From: Ectobacillus ponti
GTDB taxonomy: Bacteria > Bacillota > Bacilli > Bacillales > Bacillaceae_G
Length of the DNA: 64,000 bases
NCBI RefSeq assembly: GCF_024294785.1
Contig: NZ_JANCLT010000009.1
Location: 102,263 to 166,262, forward strand
Direction: 5' to 3'
The position numbers and the translations under genes are program-made. Below the pieces are notes generated by a model, which had not been told where the DNA came from, did no database searches, and saw nothing but the letters and a program-made list of their open reading frames with translations. How positions within the stretch are numbered: the first letter of the stretch is position 1; every line of letters begins with the position of its first letter. Shown in pieces: positions 43,561 to 51,897 of the stretch.

Positions 43561-43944
43561 ATGAGCGTTTCTGTAAAGTATCAAGACCGAATTCAGCAAG
43601 ATTTAGAAAGTGGCGAGGAAATCCTTGATGTAGTTGCTGGAAAAACAGCACCCACTACTTGGGTTATGAAGTTATTTCCTGAAATTTCTTGGCTAACAAA
43701 AGAAAACATGCCGATGGTGTTGGCAATTACAAACCGCAGACTTCTTGTGTACAAGCAACAAATCAACTTAGACATCCAACTTGCAGTGGGAATTCACCGC
43801 TCTGATGTGGTGGATTACAAGGAGGTAAGTGGAGTTCTGAATGGAGCAGTTCAGATTACGCTAAAAGATAGCCAGTCCTTCAAGTTTGTCTTCAAAACAG
43901 AACGTGTAGAAGAAATTCTGGCGGAATTACGCACACAGGCATAA
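43561..43944 (+). CDS. Bacterial PH-like domain protein
   Basis: A 127-residue soluble protein from ATG 43561 after AAAGGGG. The strand pattern SGEEILDVVAGKT, then PMVLAITNRRLLVYK, DVVDYKEVSG and VQITLKDSQSFKFVFKTERVEEIL with a final helix matches the YdjZ/PH-like (bPH_2-type) fold found in Bacilli proteins of unknown function. ITNRRLLVY is the most typical part. It ends the run of small genes and is followed by a terminator. Confidence 0.7.
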   Translation: MSVSVKYQDRIQQDLESGEEILDVVAGKTAPTTWVMKLFPEISWLTKENMPMVLAITNRRLLVYKQQINLDIQLAVGIHRSDVVDYKEVSGVLNGAVQITLKDSQSFKFVFKTERVEEILAELRTQA

Positions 43945-43951
43945 AGCATGT

Positions 43952-43984
43952 AAGGGTTGTACCTTATCAGATGCAACCCTTTTC
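43952..43984 (+). terminator. Terminator after the PH-like gene
   Basis: AAGGGTTG and CAACCCTT around a 14-base loop, followed by TTC and T-rich DNA. Confidence 0.75.
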
Positions 43985-44111
43985 AACTGCCAATAACGGA
44001 TGTTACGTTAACTAGCCAGCCACATATCGTGCGGAGAGAAAGCGGAGTTTATTGCTGGTTATTCATAAGGGATGCTTGTTAAATAAAACTATGATGTACT
44101 AAGTCTAGCCC

Positions 44112-44194
44112 AATAATAGAAAAAGGCTGATCCAGATGTGAACTGGCCCCCAAAAGTTAGACACGGGCGTGTCAGGCAGCCTTTTTCTATTATT
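44112..44194. mobile_element. Solitary IS3-family end inside an 18-bp inverted repeat
   Basis: TGAACTGGCCCCCAAAAGTT followed by AGACAC (44139-44164) has the TGNACTG tip and CCCCCAAAAGTTAGACA body of IS150-group ends. It lies between AATAATAGAAAAAGGCTG (44112-44129) and its exact complement (44177-44194). No transposase gene is present. The outer arms could be a terminator or a miniature element. Confidence 0.65.
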
Positions 44195-44209
44195 CAAATT
44201 CAGGGTATA

Positions 44210-44490
44210 TCATTCGGAACGGTGGAAGTTTTTCGCAAGCTCGGGGCCGTCAACCGATTTAAAATTCCTTTGTAGCTGCAACTCATACACCATTCTGTTT
44301 GCTTGTCCCTTCAGCACATATGCACCATGGTATGCTTGGTACATGCCCCATTCAATGCCGTTTATGGTAAAGGAATTTAAATCAGGACTTGTTTCAAATA
44401 ATGCCATAGATTTAGATGAAGCATATGCAGCTGAAACAAGGCCCCATGCATTAATGGCCCCTTCACTTCTAATTGAGGCAGCATTTTAGG
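44210..44490 (-). pseudogene. 3' remnant of an unidentified gene
   Basis: After an in-frame TAA near 44491, the minus strand is open for about 93 codons down to TGA 44210 with protein-like sequence (AINAWGLVSAAYASSKSMALF, then INGIEWGMYQAYHGAYVLKG and LQLQRNFKSVDGPELAKNF). There is no ribosome site or early start. It directly follows the SDR gene and ends 16 bp from the IS-end structure, so it looks like the surviving tail of a gene. I do not recognise the family. Confidence 0.4.
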
Positions 44491-44500
44491 ATTCCTTTCA

Positions 44501-45334
44501 TTATTTTGCTGCTGGTTTTAGTGGTCCGTAAAAGTAAGAAGCTGTGGCTCCGCCATCTATTAGGAAATCGGCCCCGGTGATGAAAGCTCCCTGCGGCATC
44601 ATCAGTAATTCAGCCACATTTGCAACCTCATCAGCTGTCCCTGGACGTCCGGCAGGGCAATTGGCAAACATATTCTTATAAAATTCTCCTCTTGGACCAT
44701 TGAACTCATCTATAGCTAATGGCGTTACGATAATCCCTGGAGAAATAGAATTGATACGAGCGCCCTTTTCTCCCCAACGTATAGATTCAAACATAACGCG
44801 CTTCACATTGCACCGTTTCGCCATTTGATAGGCGTGCAACGTATCCTTGATATTTTCAGGTCGAAGGACTTCCAGGCTAAGGAGTTCTTCAGTTGGCGTC
44901 ATTGCCAGCTGCTCATCAATTTCGGTTCCTAATTGAGGCATTCTGTGTCCAGACTGACTGGAAATTGTCACCCCAACGCCTCCAGGAGCTATGACCTTAC
45001 CTACTTCTTCCAGTAATACCGCCGTTCCGTACAAATCCACCTTCAAAATCACTTCAATAGGTGCTTGACTGGGTGACACACCGGCTGCATTGATAAGAGT
45101 AGTAATTTCTCCATACTTCTGACCTTCTGCAATCAAACGTAAAATAGATTCTCTGGAAGAAATGTCCGTTTCAACAGGCACCACATCAAATCCGGATTCT
45201 TGCATAATTTTAGCAATAGCGTTGGCATGATCCAGGTTCTTATCGCCAACAATAATTTTCTTGCCGAAACCGATTCTTCTGGCTATTGCCATGCCAATCT
45301 GTCCGGCACCGGTCCAAAGTACAACTTCTTTCAT
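44501..45334 (-). CDS. Short-chain dehydrogenase/reductase
   Basis: A 277-residue SDR. The nucleotide loop is WTGAGQIGMAIARRIGFGKK, a variant TGxxxGxG; LINAAGVSPS is the NNAG region; SSQSGHRMPQ holds the catalytic Ser and YQMAKR the Tyr-x3-Lys. The C-terminus is INSISPGIIVTPLA and ITGADFLIDGGAT. The long insert between Ser and Tyr (about 45 residues) is notable. The substrate is unknown. It is divergent from a TetR gene whose operators lie in between, a common layout for detoxifying oxidoreductases. Confidence 0.85.
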   Translation of the reverse strand: MKEVVLWTGAGQIGMAIARRIGFGKKIIVGDKNLDHANAIAKIMQESGFDVVPVETDISSRESILRLIAEGQKYGEITTLINAAGVSPSQAPIEVILKVDLYGTAVLLEEVGKVIAPGGVGVTISSQSGHRMPQLGTEIDEQLAMTPTEELLSLEVLRPENIKDTLHAYQMAKRCNVKRVMFESIRWGEKGARINSISPGIIVTPLAIDEFNGPRGEFYKNMFANCPAGRPGTADEVANVAELLMMPQGAFITGADFLIDGGATASYFYGPLKPAAK

Positions 45335-45451
45335 TTTATATCCTCCTTACTTTTATCTAGCCAAATGCCCTATATAAACACTAGCACCTTAATGTACAAC
45401 TGTTTATTATAAAACTATTCATCATGCTTACAAGGATTAAAACAATGCAAT

Positions 45452-45469
45452 TTGTTAATTAATGAACAG
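45452..45469. promoter_or_regulatory. TetR operator, site 1
   Basis: TTGTTAATTAATGAACAG, two mismatches from the perfect palindrome TTGTTCATTAATGAACAA at 46404-46421. Confidence 0.65.
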
Positions 45470-45525
45470 ATTAGATGAAATTGTCCATAAACTTTTGTGA
45501 ATCAAATCGTTCCAGAAATAAATAT

Positions 45526-45543
45526 TGATTCGTTAATGAACAG
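45526..45543. promoter_or_regulatory. TetR operator, site 2
   Basis: TGATTCGTTAATGAACAG: the right arm TTAATGAACAG is identical to site 1; the left arm is less conserved. Confidence 0.55.
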
Positions 45544-45619
45544 ATGTATATAATTACAAACAGATATGGAATGCTTACCATTGTTCATGATCTTATAAGA
45601 GAGTTTGGTGCATCTTATA

Positions 45620-46165
45620 ATGCCTAAAATAGATAGAAGAATAGTCAAAAGCCAAGAAGCTATAAAAAAAGCCTTAGTCGATTTGATGGCTGAAAAACAT
45701 TTTCATGACATTACAATACAGGATATTTCTGACAGGGCAAATGTAAGCCGAGGAACTGTCTATCTTCACTATGTGGATAAGTTTGATTTGCTTGATAGAC
45801 TGATTGCGGAACATATTAATAAAATGGGAGAGATCTGCGAAGCGGCCTCCGCAGCAGAATATACAGAAGCGAATCTGCCTTGGTTTGAATACTTGAAAAA
45901 TCATCACGTATTCTTTTCAACGATGCTGGCAAGTAAAGGTGCTCCTTCCTTTCGCAGACAATTTCATGAGTTTCTCATTGAAGAGTTTAAGGATGAAATA
46001 GATACAACAACAGGCAAAAACCAAGGATTACATGAAGATGTGATTCTTCAATTTATTGTAACTTCATATGTCGGGATCGTGGAATGGTGGATTATGAATG
46101 GAATGCCTTATCCACCTCAAGCTATGGCAGAACAAGTGGGAATACTACTCGAGAGAAATTTGTAA
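45620..46165 (+). CDS. TetR-family regulator
   Basis: A 181-residue regulator. The N-terminal domain reads EAIKKALVDLMAEKHFHDIT, then IQDISDRANVSRGTVYLHYVDKFDLLD (HTH helices 2-3 and the YLHY dimer turn). The C-terminal helices, ending in FIVTSYVGIVEWWIMNGMPY, are typical of the TetR_C_7-like group found beside short-chain dehydrogenase or drug-efflux genes. ATG 45620 gives the standard start PKIDRRIVKSQEAI; its ribosome site is weak. It probably represses the SDR gene, itself and the MFS gene that carries the same operator at 46404. Confidence 0.88.
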   Translation: MPKIDRRIVKSQEAIKKALVDLMAEKHFHDITIQDISDRANVSRGTVYLHYVDKFDLLDRLIAEHINKMGEICEAASAAEYTEANLPWFEYLKNHHVFFSTMLASKGAPSFRRQFHEFLIEEFKDEIDTTTGKNQGLHEDVILQFIVTSYVGIVEWWIMNGMPYPPQAMAEQVGILLERNL

Positions 46166-46206
46166 ATGGGTCCTGACGGCAAAAGGCAGATCTTATACGT
46201 GAATAC

Positions 46207-46246
46207 AAAAAGTCGAGTCCTGTACGCGAAGGATTCGACTTTTTTA
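46207..46246 (+). terminator. Terminator after the TetR gene
   Basis: AAAAAGTCGAGTCC and GGATTCGACTTTTT form a 14-bp stem (one mismatch) around a 10-base loop, with a T run. Confidence 0.85.
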
Positions 46247-46403
46247 GATTCGCCTGTTGCCCTAAAGGCCCGTTTGTTTAAGTACAATGTTTCACAACCT
46301 CATTCTTTTTGGAGACATACCACATTCGTTAGTCTCATACAAGTTTTGAAGCTTGGCATTCATTGTACGTTTTCCTGAAAAATAATAGACAGTTTCCATG
46401 TAC

Positions 46404-46421
46404 TTGTTCATTAATGAACAA
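46404..46421. promoter_or_regulatory. TetR operator, site 3 (perfect palindrome)
   Basis: TTGTTCATTAATGAACAA, 18 bp and fully symmetrical, 87 bp before the MFS start. It is the best copy of the motif that recurs in the SDR/TetR intergenic region. Confidence 0.75.
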
Positions 46422-46507
46422 ATCCTTCTTTTTTAGCACTGGCGAGGCTTTGCCAGATATCTATAATGAGAGTTAGGTGCTTCTACGCATCAGGGGAGGA
46501 ATGAACA

Positions 46508-47671
46508 ATGGAACGCTTATGGACGGGGGCATTTATCCGGATGACCGTCGGCATGCTTTTTCTTTTTACCAGCTTTTATGTGCTGCTTCCGACGCTGCCA
46601 TTGTTTGTCAAGCAACTCGGCGGCAGCACCGCGCAGGTCGGCCTGACAACAGGAACCTTCATGCTGGCGGCTGTGGCGCTGCGCCCGGTGACCGGCGGGC
46701 TGCTGGATCGCTTCGGCAGGCGGCCGTTCCTCATGTGGGGGCTGGCGCTGTTTGTGCTGGCGATGTGCCTGTATAACTGGGCCGGCGCCATTCTTGTCTT
46801 GCTTGGGCTCCGCATCCTGCATGGGATGAGCTGGGCTGTATCCACAACTGCCATTTTTACGGCTATTACAGATATCATCCCGCCGGCACGCCGCGGCGAA
46901 GGTATGGGCTGGTTCAGCACCGCCATGACGCTCGCGATGGCGGTCGGGCCGCTGCTTGGCATCTGGCTGAAGGACAGCTTGTCCTATCACGCTTTGTTTC
47001 TCTGTGCGGCATGCCTCTCAGCTGCAGCGCTTCTGCTTATGCTTGGCGTCAGGATGCCGTTTGCACCGCAGGTACGCACAGGGAAAATGGAGCTGTTTGA
47101 ACCATCAGTGCTGCCCATTGCCGCAGCTGTCTTTCTCATCAATATTGCCTATGGCAGCATCACTGCCTTTGTTCCGCTGTTTGCGGGCTCCATCAAGGTC
47201 AATTCCGGCACCTTCTTTCTTGTCTATGCAGCGACGCTTCTCCTGAGCCGCCCCGTGGCGGGCAAGCTTTCGGACAAGCGCGGCGAAGCATTCGTGATTG
47301 TGCCGTCTCTGGTCATTACGGCTTCAGCCTTGGTGCTGCTTGGCTTTTCCACCGGACTCTTCGGCATGCTGTCAGCAGCTGTGCTGTACGGAATCGGCTT
47401 TGGCGCCGCGCAGCCGGCGCTGCAGGCAGCAGCCATCCGTTTGGCCCGTCCGGAGCGGAAAGGAGTCGCCAATGCCTCTTTTTTAACGGCGACCGACCTT
47501 GGCATCGGCATGGGGGCCATTCTGCTGGGAGGCGTGTCACAGTATGCAGGCTACCCGACGTTGTTTATCATCAGCGCCGTGCTGGTCGCATGCTCCCTGC
47601 TTGTGTTTATATTATTGGGAAAGCGCTCGCTTGGGCGCAAGGAAACGCAGCCGTTGGTTCAATACAAATGA
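46508..47671 (+). CDS. MFS transporter
   Basis: A 387-residue major-facilitator protein with twelve hydrophobic segments. VGLTTGTFMLAAVALRPVTGGLLDRFGRRPFLMWG is split here as segment 2 and the loop 2-3 signature (GxLxDRxGRR). The first half also has the TTAIFTAITDIIPPARRGEGMG antiporter-like segment; VAGKLSDKRGE repeats the loop motif in the second half. It resembles drug or sugar efflux carriers in Bacilli. The ATG follows GGGGAGGA. The TetR-type operator just upstream suggests it is induced with the SDR. Confidence 0.88.
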   Translation: MERLWTGAFIRMTVGMLFLFTSFYVLLPTLPLFVKQLGGSTAQVGLTTGTFMLAAVALRPVTGGLLDRFGRRPFLMWGLALFVLAMCLYNWAGAILVLLGLRILHGMSWAVSTTAIFTAITDIIPPARRGEGMGWFSTAMTLAMAVGPLLGIWLKDSLSYHALFLCAACLSAAALLLMLGVRMPFAPQVRTGKMELFEPSVLPIAAAVFLINIAYGSITAFVPLFAGSIKVNSGTFFLVYAATLLLSRPVAGKLSDKRGEAFVIVPSLVITASALVLLGFSTGLFGMLSAAVLYGIGFGAAQPALQAAAIRLARPERKGVANASFLTATDLGIGMGAILLGGVSQYAGYPTLFIISAVLVACSLLVFILLGKRSLGRKETQPLVQYK

Positions 47672-47686
47672 GTGGGGGAGAGCGTC

Positions 47687-48553
47687 ATGAAGCTGATCGC
47701 GTTGGATTTAGATGGAACTGTTTTAAATTCGAAAAAGGAAATGAGTGCAGAAACACTCCGTGCCATTCAAAAGGCGCAGGAGCAGGGGCATATCGTAATG
47801 GCCCTGTCCGGACGTTCGGCAAAATCCATTCATGCTTTGCTGGATACATATAATTTGCGCTGCCCGGTTGGCAGCAATAACGGCACGTCCGTATTTGTGG
47901 ATGGAGCGCTGATTGCCCAGACCTCCTTAACCCGGGCGCAGGCGCAGCAAATCGCCCTGGAGGTGGAGGAGGAATTCGTTCCGTATAACATGGCGACCAA
48001 CAAAGGCATGTACGCGCCGCGGAACTGGAGCGAGCGGCTGGAGCTTGTGCTGTCATCAGGGCGCGTGCCGGAGGAGTATTACGGAAACAGCCATTATCAA
48101 ATGTTCACGACGCCGCCGACGGTATACGGCCATACGCTGTTTGACCGCCAGGAGGAAATTGTACATAACGACGAGTTTACCATTCAAAAGTTTTTAATTC
48201 TAGGGCTGGACCCGGCGCAGAAGCAGCGGCTGCAGGGGAAGCTGTCAGCGATTGCGGAAACGCAGCTGGCGTCTTCGTCCCCGTTCAATTTGGAAATCAC
48301 GCATATCAGCGGAAACAAAGGAAGCGCGCTGCAGGCCATGGCCCGCCATTTCGGGATTCCGCTGGCGCATACAGTGGCAATCGGCGATGAGCGGAATGAC
48401 ATTCCGATGCTGAACGTTGCCGGCCTCTCCATCGCGATGGAAAATGCGGAGGAGGAGGTAAAGCAGTGCAGCGACGTGGTGACGCTAAGCAATGATGAGC
48501 ATGGGGTTGCCTATGCAATTGAGAAATATATTTTACAAGATTCATATGTGTGA
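47687..48553 (+). CDS. Cof-type HAD-IIB phosphatase
   Basis: A 288-residue HAD hydrolase: motif I LIALDLDGTVLNSKKEMS, motif II MALSGRSAKS, motif III Lys in HISGNKGSALQAM, motif IV VAIGDERNDIPML. The C2B cap lies between residues 85 and 195. Substrates are sugar phosphates or cofactors. ATG 47687 follows GGGGGAG, 15 bp after the MFS stop, so it is probably in the same operon. It belongs to the same family as 15553-16329 but is clearly a distinct member. Confidence 0.88.
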   Translation: MKLIALDLDGTVLNSKKEMSAETLRAIQKAQEQGHIVMALSGRSAKSIHALLDTYNLRCPVGSNNGTSVFVDGALIAQTSLTRAQAQQIALEVEEEFVPYNMATNKGMYAPRNWSERLELVLSSGRVPEEYYGNSHYQMFTTPPTVYGHTLFDRQEEIVHNDEFTIQKFLILGLDPAQKQRLQGKLSAIAETQLASSSPFNLEITHISGNKGSALQAMARHFGIPLAHTVAIGDERNDIPMLNVAGLSIAMENAEEEVKQCSDVVTLSNDEHGVAYAIEKYILQDSYV

Positions 48554-48575
48554 AATAGGCTGGGAGGAACCGCAC

Positions 48576-49118
48576 TTGTATACACGGCTGAAGCAACTAT
48601 TTGCCATGCAGGGGTATGGCGTGCTGATGATTTGCATGCTGCTGGTCGGCATCGGCTTTTCTATTACATCGCCATATATTGCCCTGTATTGTACAGAGAA
48701 AATCGGCATGAACGCGGGCGCATTCGGTGCTTTTACTGCAGCGAGATCAGTCAGCGGCGTTGCATTTCTCTACTACATCATTTTGAGCGCAGCGGCCCAT
48801 TCCTGGCAGCTGATCGCCGCGCAGCTCCTGCAAGCGACGTTTGTGGCGATTGTCATGGGCAACGGCCTCAGCTATTTTACCGAGCTGCTGCCGGAATCGC
48901 CGGGGCTTGCAACCACAATCTACTCCAATGGAAGCACCATTGGCAGATTGGCCGGCAACCTGGGCGGCGGCATGCTGGCCCAGGCAGCCGGGCTGCGCCA
49001 TGTCTATGAGATCTGTCTCGTTGTGGTGCTGCTTTCCTTTTTGATTTTGTGGAGCTCCCGTCCTGCTGCCAGGGCAGAAGAAAAAAACAGGAACATGGCT
49101 GAATCTTCTTCTGGGTAA
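48576..49118 (+). pseudogene. Sugar-efflux-type MFS transporter with a large internal deletion
   Basis: From TTG 48576 (after GGGAGGAACC) the frame reads a normal first MFS segment (LMICMLLVGIGFSITSPYIA, then LYCTEKIGMNAGAFGAFTA). It jumps straight to segments that usually come near the end (GVAFLYYIILSAAAHSWQLI, SYFTELLPESPGLATTIYSN, GSTIGRLAGNLGGGMLAQAA). About 180 residues of 12-segment SetA-like carriers are kept where about 390 are expected, so roughly 200 residues are missing in frame. The reading frame is intact, so a stable short protein could still be made, but transport is unlikely. Confidence 0.75.
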
Positions 49119-49134
49119 GGGGAACCGCTGTTAG

Positions 49135-49172
49135 CTGCAAAAATGAAGGAGCCCTGTCCTTCATTTTTGCAG
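49135..49172. terminator. Bidirectional terminator
   Basis: CTGCAAAAATGAAGGA pairs perfectly with TCCTTCATTTTTGCAG around a 6-base loop. The A and T runs inside the stem allow it to work on both strands. It includes the last codons of the deacetylase gene. Confidence 0.85.
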
Positions 49173-49886
49173 TGCCTTCGCAAACTCCTCCAGCGTCATA
49201 TCATACGTCACAAACACGCGCGGCAGCCGGTACAGCTCGTCTGCTTGCCCTTTCGCGACAAACACACCCTGCCGAATGGTGACTGCAAACTGATAGTATT
49301 TCTTCGTTTCCGCCACAACCTTGTCATCCACAAAACCGTACGGGTAGGAGAGGGCGATAACGGGCTTTCCGGTGATGGCCTCAAACTTCTCCTTCGAGCC
49401 CTTCAGCTCATACTCGTAGTTCGTAATATTCCGTAAATCGGGATGGGTGGCCGTGTGCGATTGAATTGAGAACATGCCTGAGTCCGACATTTCGAGGAGC
49501 TCCAGCCGCGACAAGCGGTTTGGCCGGTTGATGAAGTCGGCAATCGCAAAAATCGTCCCCGCCGGCTGAAACCGGTCATCCTTCAGCTTCGCAAACACCT
49601 TATAAGCATTCCACAAATTCTCGTAGCCGTCATCAAAGGTGACGAGAACGGGCTTTTCTACTTTGTCCGCTTCGCTCCACCGTTCAAAGGTCAGCAGTGT
49701 GTAGCCGTTGTCCTTCAAATATTGCATCTGCTTTTCAAAGCTTGCCGGCGACACGTACAAATCCCGGATGCCGCTGCCTTTGAACTCCGCAATGGAGTGA
49801 TACATCAAAATGGGGATGGGCTTGGGGGCTGCGTGGGCAGAGAGGCCGTACGTCCACAGCAGCAGCGCCATAATGAAAATCCTCAT
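49161..49886 (-). CDS. Secreted polysaccharide deacetylase (CE4)
   Basis: A 241-residue protein with a signal peptide (residues 1-19, RIFIMALLLWTYGLSAHA). The NodB domain has motif 1 LVTFDDGYENLW (catalytic Asp and metal Asp), motif 2 SHTATHPDL (metal His-x3-His), motif 3 ALSYPYGFVDD and a C-terminal RLPRVFVTYDM. These enzymes remove acetyl groups from chitin-like or peptidoglycan sugars. LMYHSIAEF at the N-terminus is common in the PgaB/YheN-type branch. It is monocistronic on the minus strand. Confidence 0.9.
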   Translation of the reverse strand: MRIFIMALLLWTYGLSAHAAPKPIPILMYHSIAEFKGSGIRDLYVSPASFEKQMQYLKDNGYTLLTFERWSEADKVEKPVLVTFDDGYENLWNAYKVFAKLKDDRFQPAGTIFAIADFINRPNRLSRLELLEMSDSGMFSIQSHTATHPDLRNITNYEYELKGSKEKFEAITGKPVIALSYPYGFVDDKVVAETKKYYQFAVTIRQGVFVAKGQADELYRLPRVFVTYDMTLEEFAKALQK

Positions 49887-49952
49887 AGAGTTCCCAGCTT
49901 TCCTTTTTCCCCTAGTATCCCCGATTATAACAAAAATAGCAGGGGTTTCCTG

Positions 49953-50546
49953 CTATTCGAAGGCGGTGGTTTGGTCCAGGAATTCCTGCAGCTCCTCTTC
50001 GCTTATATGCCCCTCCATATAATTCATCAAGGCCACGATGCTGCCGTGAATGAGATACAGCAGCTGATCCAGCGGCGTCTGCAGGGCCGGATAATGCTGC
50101 TCCGGCGCGAGCACGTATGCTTCGATGGCTTCCGCGCCGCGCTCGGCATATTGCAGAATCCGGCGGCCGCCGCTGATGAGGATATGCTGCGCTTCTTCCG
50201 CCAAGAAGGGGTGATGCACCAGAATGACGGGTCCTTCCTCGAGGCAGGCCTCTGCATCCAACACACCGAGGAGCGCCGGGACTGACAGAGAGAGGGGCGT
50301 CTGCCGGATGCTTTCCAGGGTGCGTTCCACGCTCCAGCGGAGAACATAATAGTCGCCTGAGGAAAACTCAATCGTCCGCTCATAGGTGCTTCCGGCGGCC
50401 GGCGCATCATGCCATTGTGCCAGCAGCCTCCGGTATTTCGCAAGCAGGCGCCCCAACTGCGGATAGTCCTGAAGCCTTTCGCTGCAGGCTCCCTCTATAT
50501 ATCTCTTTGAAAGCACGGTATCCAATTGATAGATGGGTGAGGTCAT
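49953..50546 (-). CDS. Hypothetical protein, helical
   Basis: A 197-residue soluble protein starting at ATG 50546, 6 bp after AAAGGCGG; the open frame continues upstream but has no better start. It is mainly helical and rich in Leu, Glu and Ala: PIYQLDTVLSKRYIEGACSE, LARYRRLLAQWH-like segments and HHPFLAEEAQHILISGGRRI, then HISEEELQEFLDQ. I do not recognise a domain. It stands alone between the deacetylase and the L,D-transpeptidase-like gene, which is divergent from it. Confidence 0.6.
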   Translation of the reverse strand: MTSPIYQLDTVLSKRYIEGACSERLQDYPQLGRLLAKYRRLLAQWHDAPAAGSTYERTIEFSSGDYYVLRWSVERTLESIRQTPLSLSVPALLGVLDAEACLEEGPVILVHHPFLAEEAQHILISGGRRILQYAERGAEAIEAYVLAPEQHYPALQTPLDQLLYLIHGSIVALMNYMEGHISEEELQEFLDQTTAFE

Positions 50547-50781
50547 CGCAAGCCGCCTTTCCATTTGAATGGTACAGGGTATGAGCGGAAACGGCGGTTT
50601 AGTACGGGCGAAGCGCAAATTTCCAGGGGCGGGCCGGCGCAAACGTCTTCAAGCTTCCACTTTGTATTGCAATATGCAAACTCTATGTAAGTATGCCACT
50701 TTTCCGCCATTCAGTGTTAAAATGGTGGAAGACCAAGCATGCATCGATGTACATAGACCAAAAGGGAAGGATAGACGCACC

Positions 50782-51825
50782 ATGAAAAATCGAAAGAAAA
50801 CCATTCTCATTGCCGGACTCGCCGTACTCTCTCTTGCCGGAGGAGGCTTTGCCATGTACAACAGCGGGCAGGGCAAGGCACAGCAGGGAGCGAAGCTGGC
50901 TGTCGCGGAAGCAAAGCAGCTGCAGACAGACGAAACGGCTGAGCAGCAGAAGGTGGCAGAGCAGAAGAAGCAGGAAGAATTGAAGCAGCAGGAAGCGCAG
51001 GCGGCAGAGCAGAAGAAGCAGGAGGAACTGAAGCAGCAGGAAGCGCAGGCGGCGGAACAGAAAAAGCAGGAGGAACTGAAGCAGCAGGAAGCACAGGCGG
51101 CAGAACAGAAAAAGCAAGAAGAGCTGAAGGCCCAGACATCACAGGCCCGTACTCAGCCAGCCCCAAGCCCAGCGGCGGCAACACCGGCAGCTCCAGCACC
51201 GGCAGCAGCGCCGGCCCGCGCGGCAACAGTGGCGGATACGCTGAAGACAGTCAGCAGCAACAGCCAGCTTATTCTCGTGACCTCCAACGGCTATGGGACA
51301 AGCCAGGCAACCATCCAGACCTTTGAGCGCGACGGCCAGGGCCAATGGCGCGCGGTCCACCATGTCAGCGGCTATATCGGCAAATATGGCTTTGCCCAAG
51401 TCATGTCAGAAGGCGGCATGAAGTCGCCGCGCGGCAAGTACTCGATTGGAACCGCGTTCGGGCGCAGCGGCAATCCGGGCACGAAGCTGCCATTCCGGGC
51501 GATTACTCCGGATGACGTGTGGGTGGATGATTCCAATTCGCCGCTGTATAACACCTGGCAAAAGGCCTCCCAAAACAACGGACGCTGGAACAGTGCCGAA
51601 AAGATGGACATCCCGCAGTACACCTACGGCTTTGTCATCAATTACAACACCGACGCGCGCACGCCTGGAAAAGGCAGCGCCATCTTCTTCCATGTCAGCT
51701 CAGGCTACACGGCGGGCTGCACCGGCACATCACAGGGAAATGTCGTATCCATCCTGAAATGGCTCGACCCGGCCAAGAACCCGGTGATTATCCAGAGCCC
51801 GACCGGGGAGCTCGGCAGCTATTAA
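50782..51825 (+). CDS. L,D-transpeptidase-like protein with a repeat stalk
   Basis: A 347-residue exported protein from ATG 50782 after GGGAAGG. Residues 1-25 form a signal or anchor helix (KTILIAGLAVLSLAGGGFAM). Residues about 55-118 are a coiled-coil stalk of nearly four copies of the 16-residue unit AEQKKQEELKQQEAQA, then a Pro/Ala linker (PAPSPAAATPAAPAPAAAPA). The C-terminal 200 residues resemble the YkuD L,D-transpeptidase fold: GGMKSPRGKYSIGTAFG, then IFFHVSSGYTAGCTGTS with the His and nucleophilic Cys in an H-x8-C arrangement. It may cross-link or anchor peptidoglycan. The stalk would hold the domain away from the membrane. Confidence 0.82.
   Translation: MKNRKKTILIAGLAVLSLAGGGFAMYNSGQGKAQQGAKLAVAEAKQLQTDETAEQQKVAEQKKQEELKQQEAQAAEQKKQEELKQQEAQAAEQKKQEELKQQEAQAAEQKKQEELKAQTSQARTQPAPSPAAATPAAPAPAAAPARAATVADTLKTVSSNSQLILVTSNGYGTSQATIQTFERDGQGQWRAVHHVSGYIGKYGFAQVMSEGGMKSPRGKYSIGTAFGRSGNPGTKLPFRAITPDDVWVDDSNSPLYNTWQKASQNNGRWNSAEKMDIPQYTYGFVINYNTDARTPGKGSAIFFHVSSGYTAGCTGTSQGNVVSILKWLDPAKNPVIIQSPTGELGSY
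50953..51135. repeat. 48-bp coding repeat, about 3.8 copies
   Basis: Units at 50953-51000, 51001-51048, 51049-51096 and a partial unit from 51097 encode the 16-residue Glu/Gln/Lys repeat of the transpeptidase-like protein. The DNA copies are about 90% alike, so recent unit gain or loss is likely. Confidence 0.9.
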
Positions 51826-51854
51826 AAAGCAGTTCCGCGGAAATCAAACATAAG

Positions 51855-51897
51855 AATAACAAAGGAGCCCGGTCCCAGACCAGGCTCCTTTGTTATT
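51855..51897. terminator. Bidirectional terminator
   Basis: AATAACAAAGGAGCC pairs perfectly with GGCTCCTTTGTTATT around a 13-base loop. T-rich ends occur on both strands. It overlaps the stop of the metallopeptidase gene. Confidence 0.9.
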
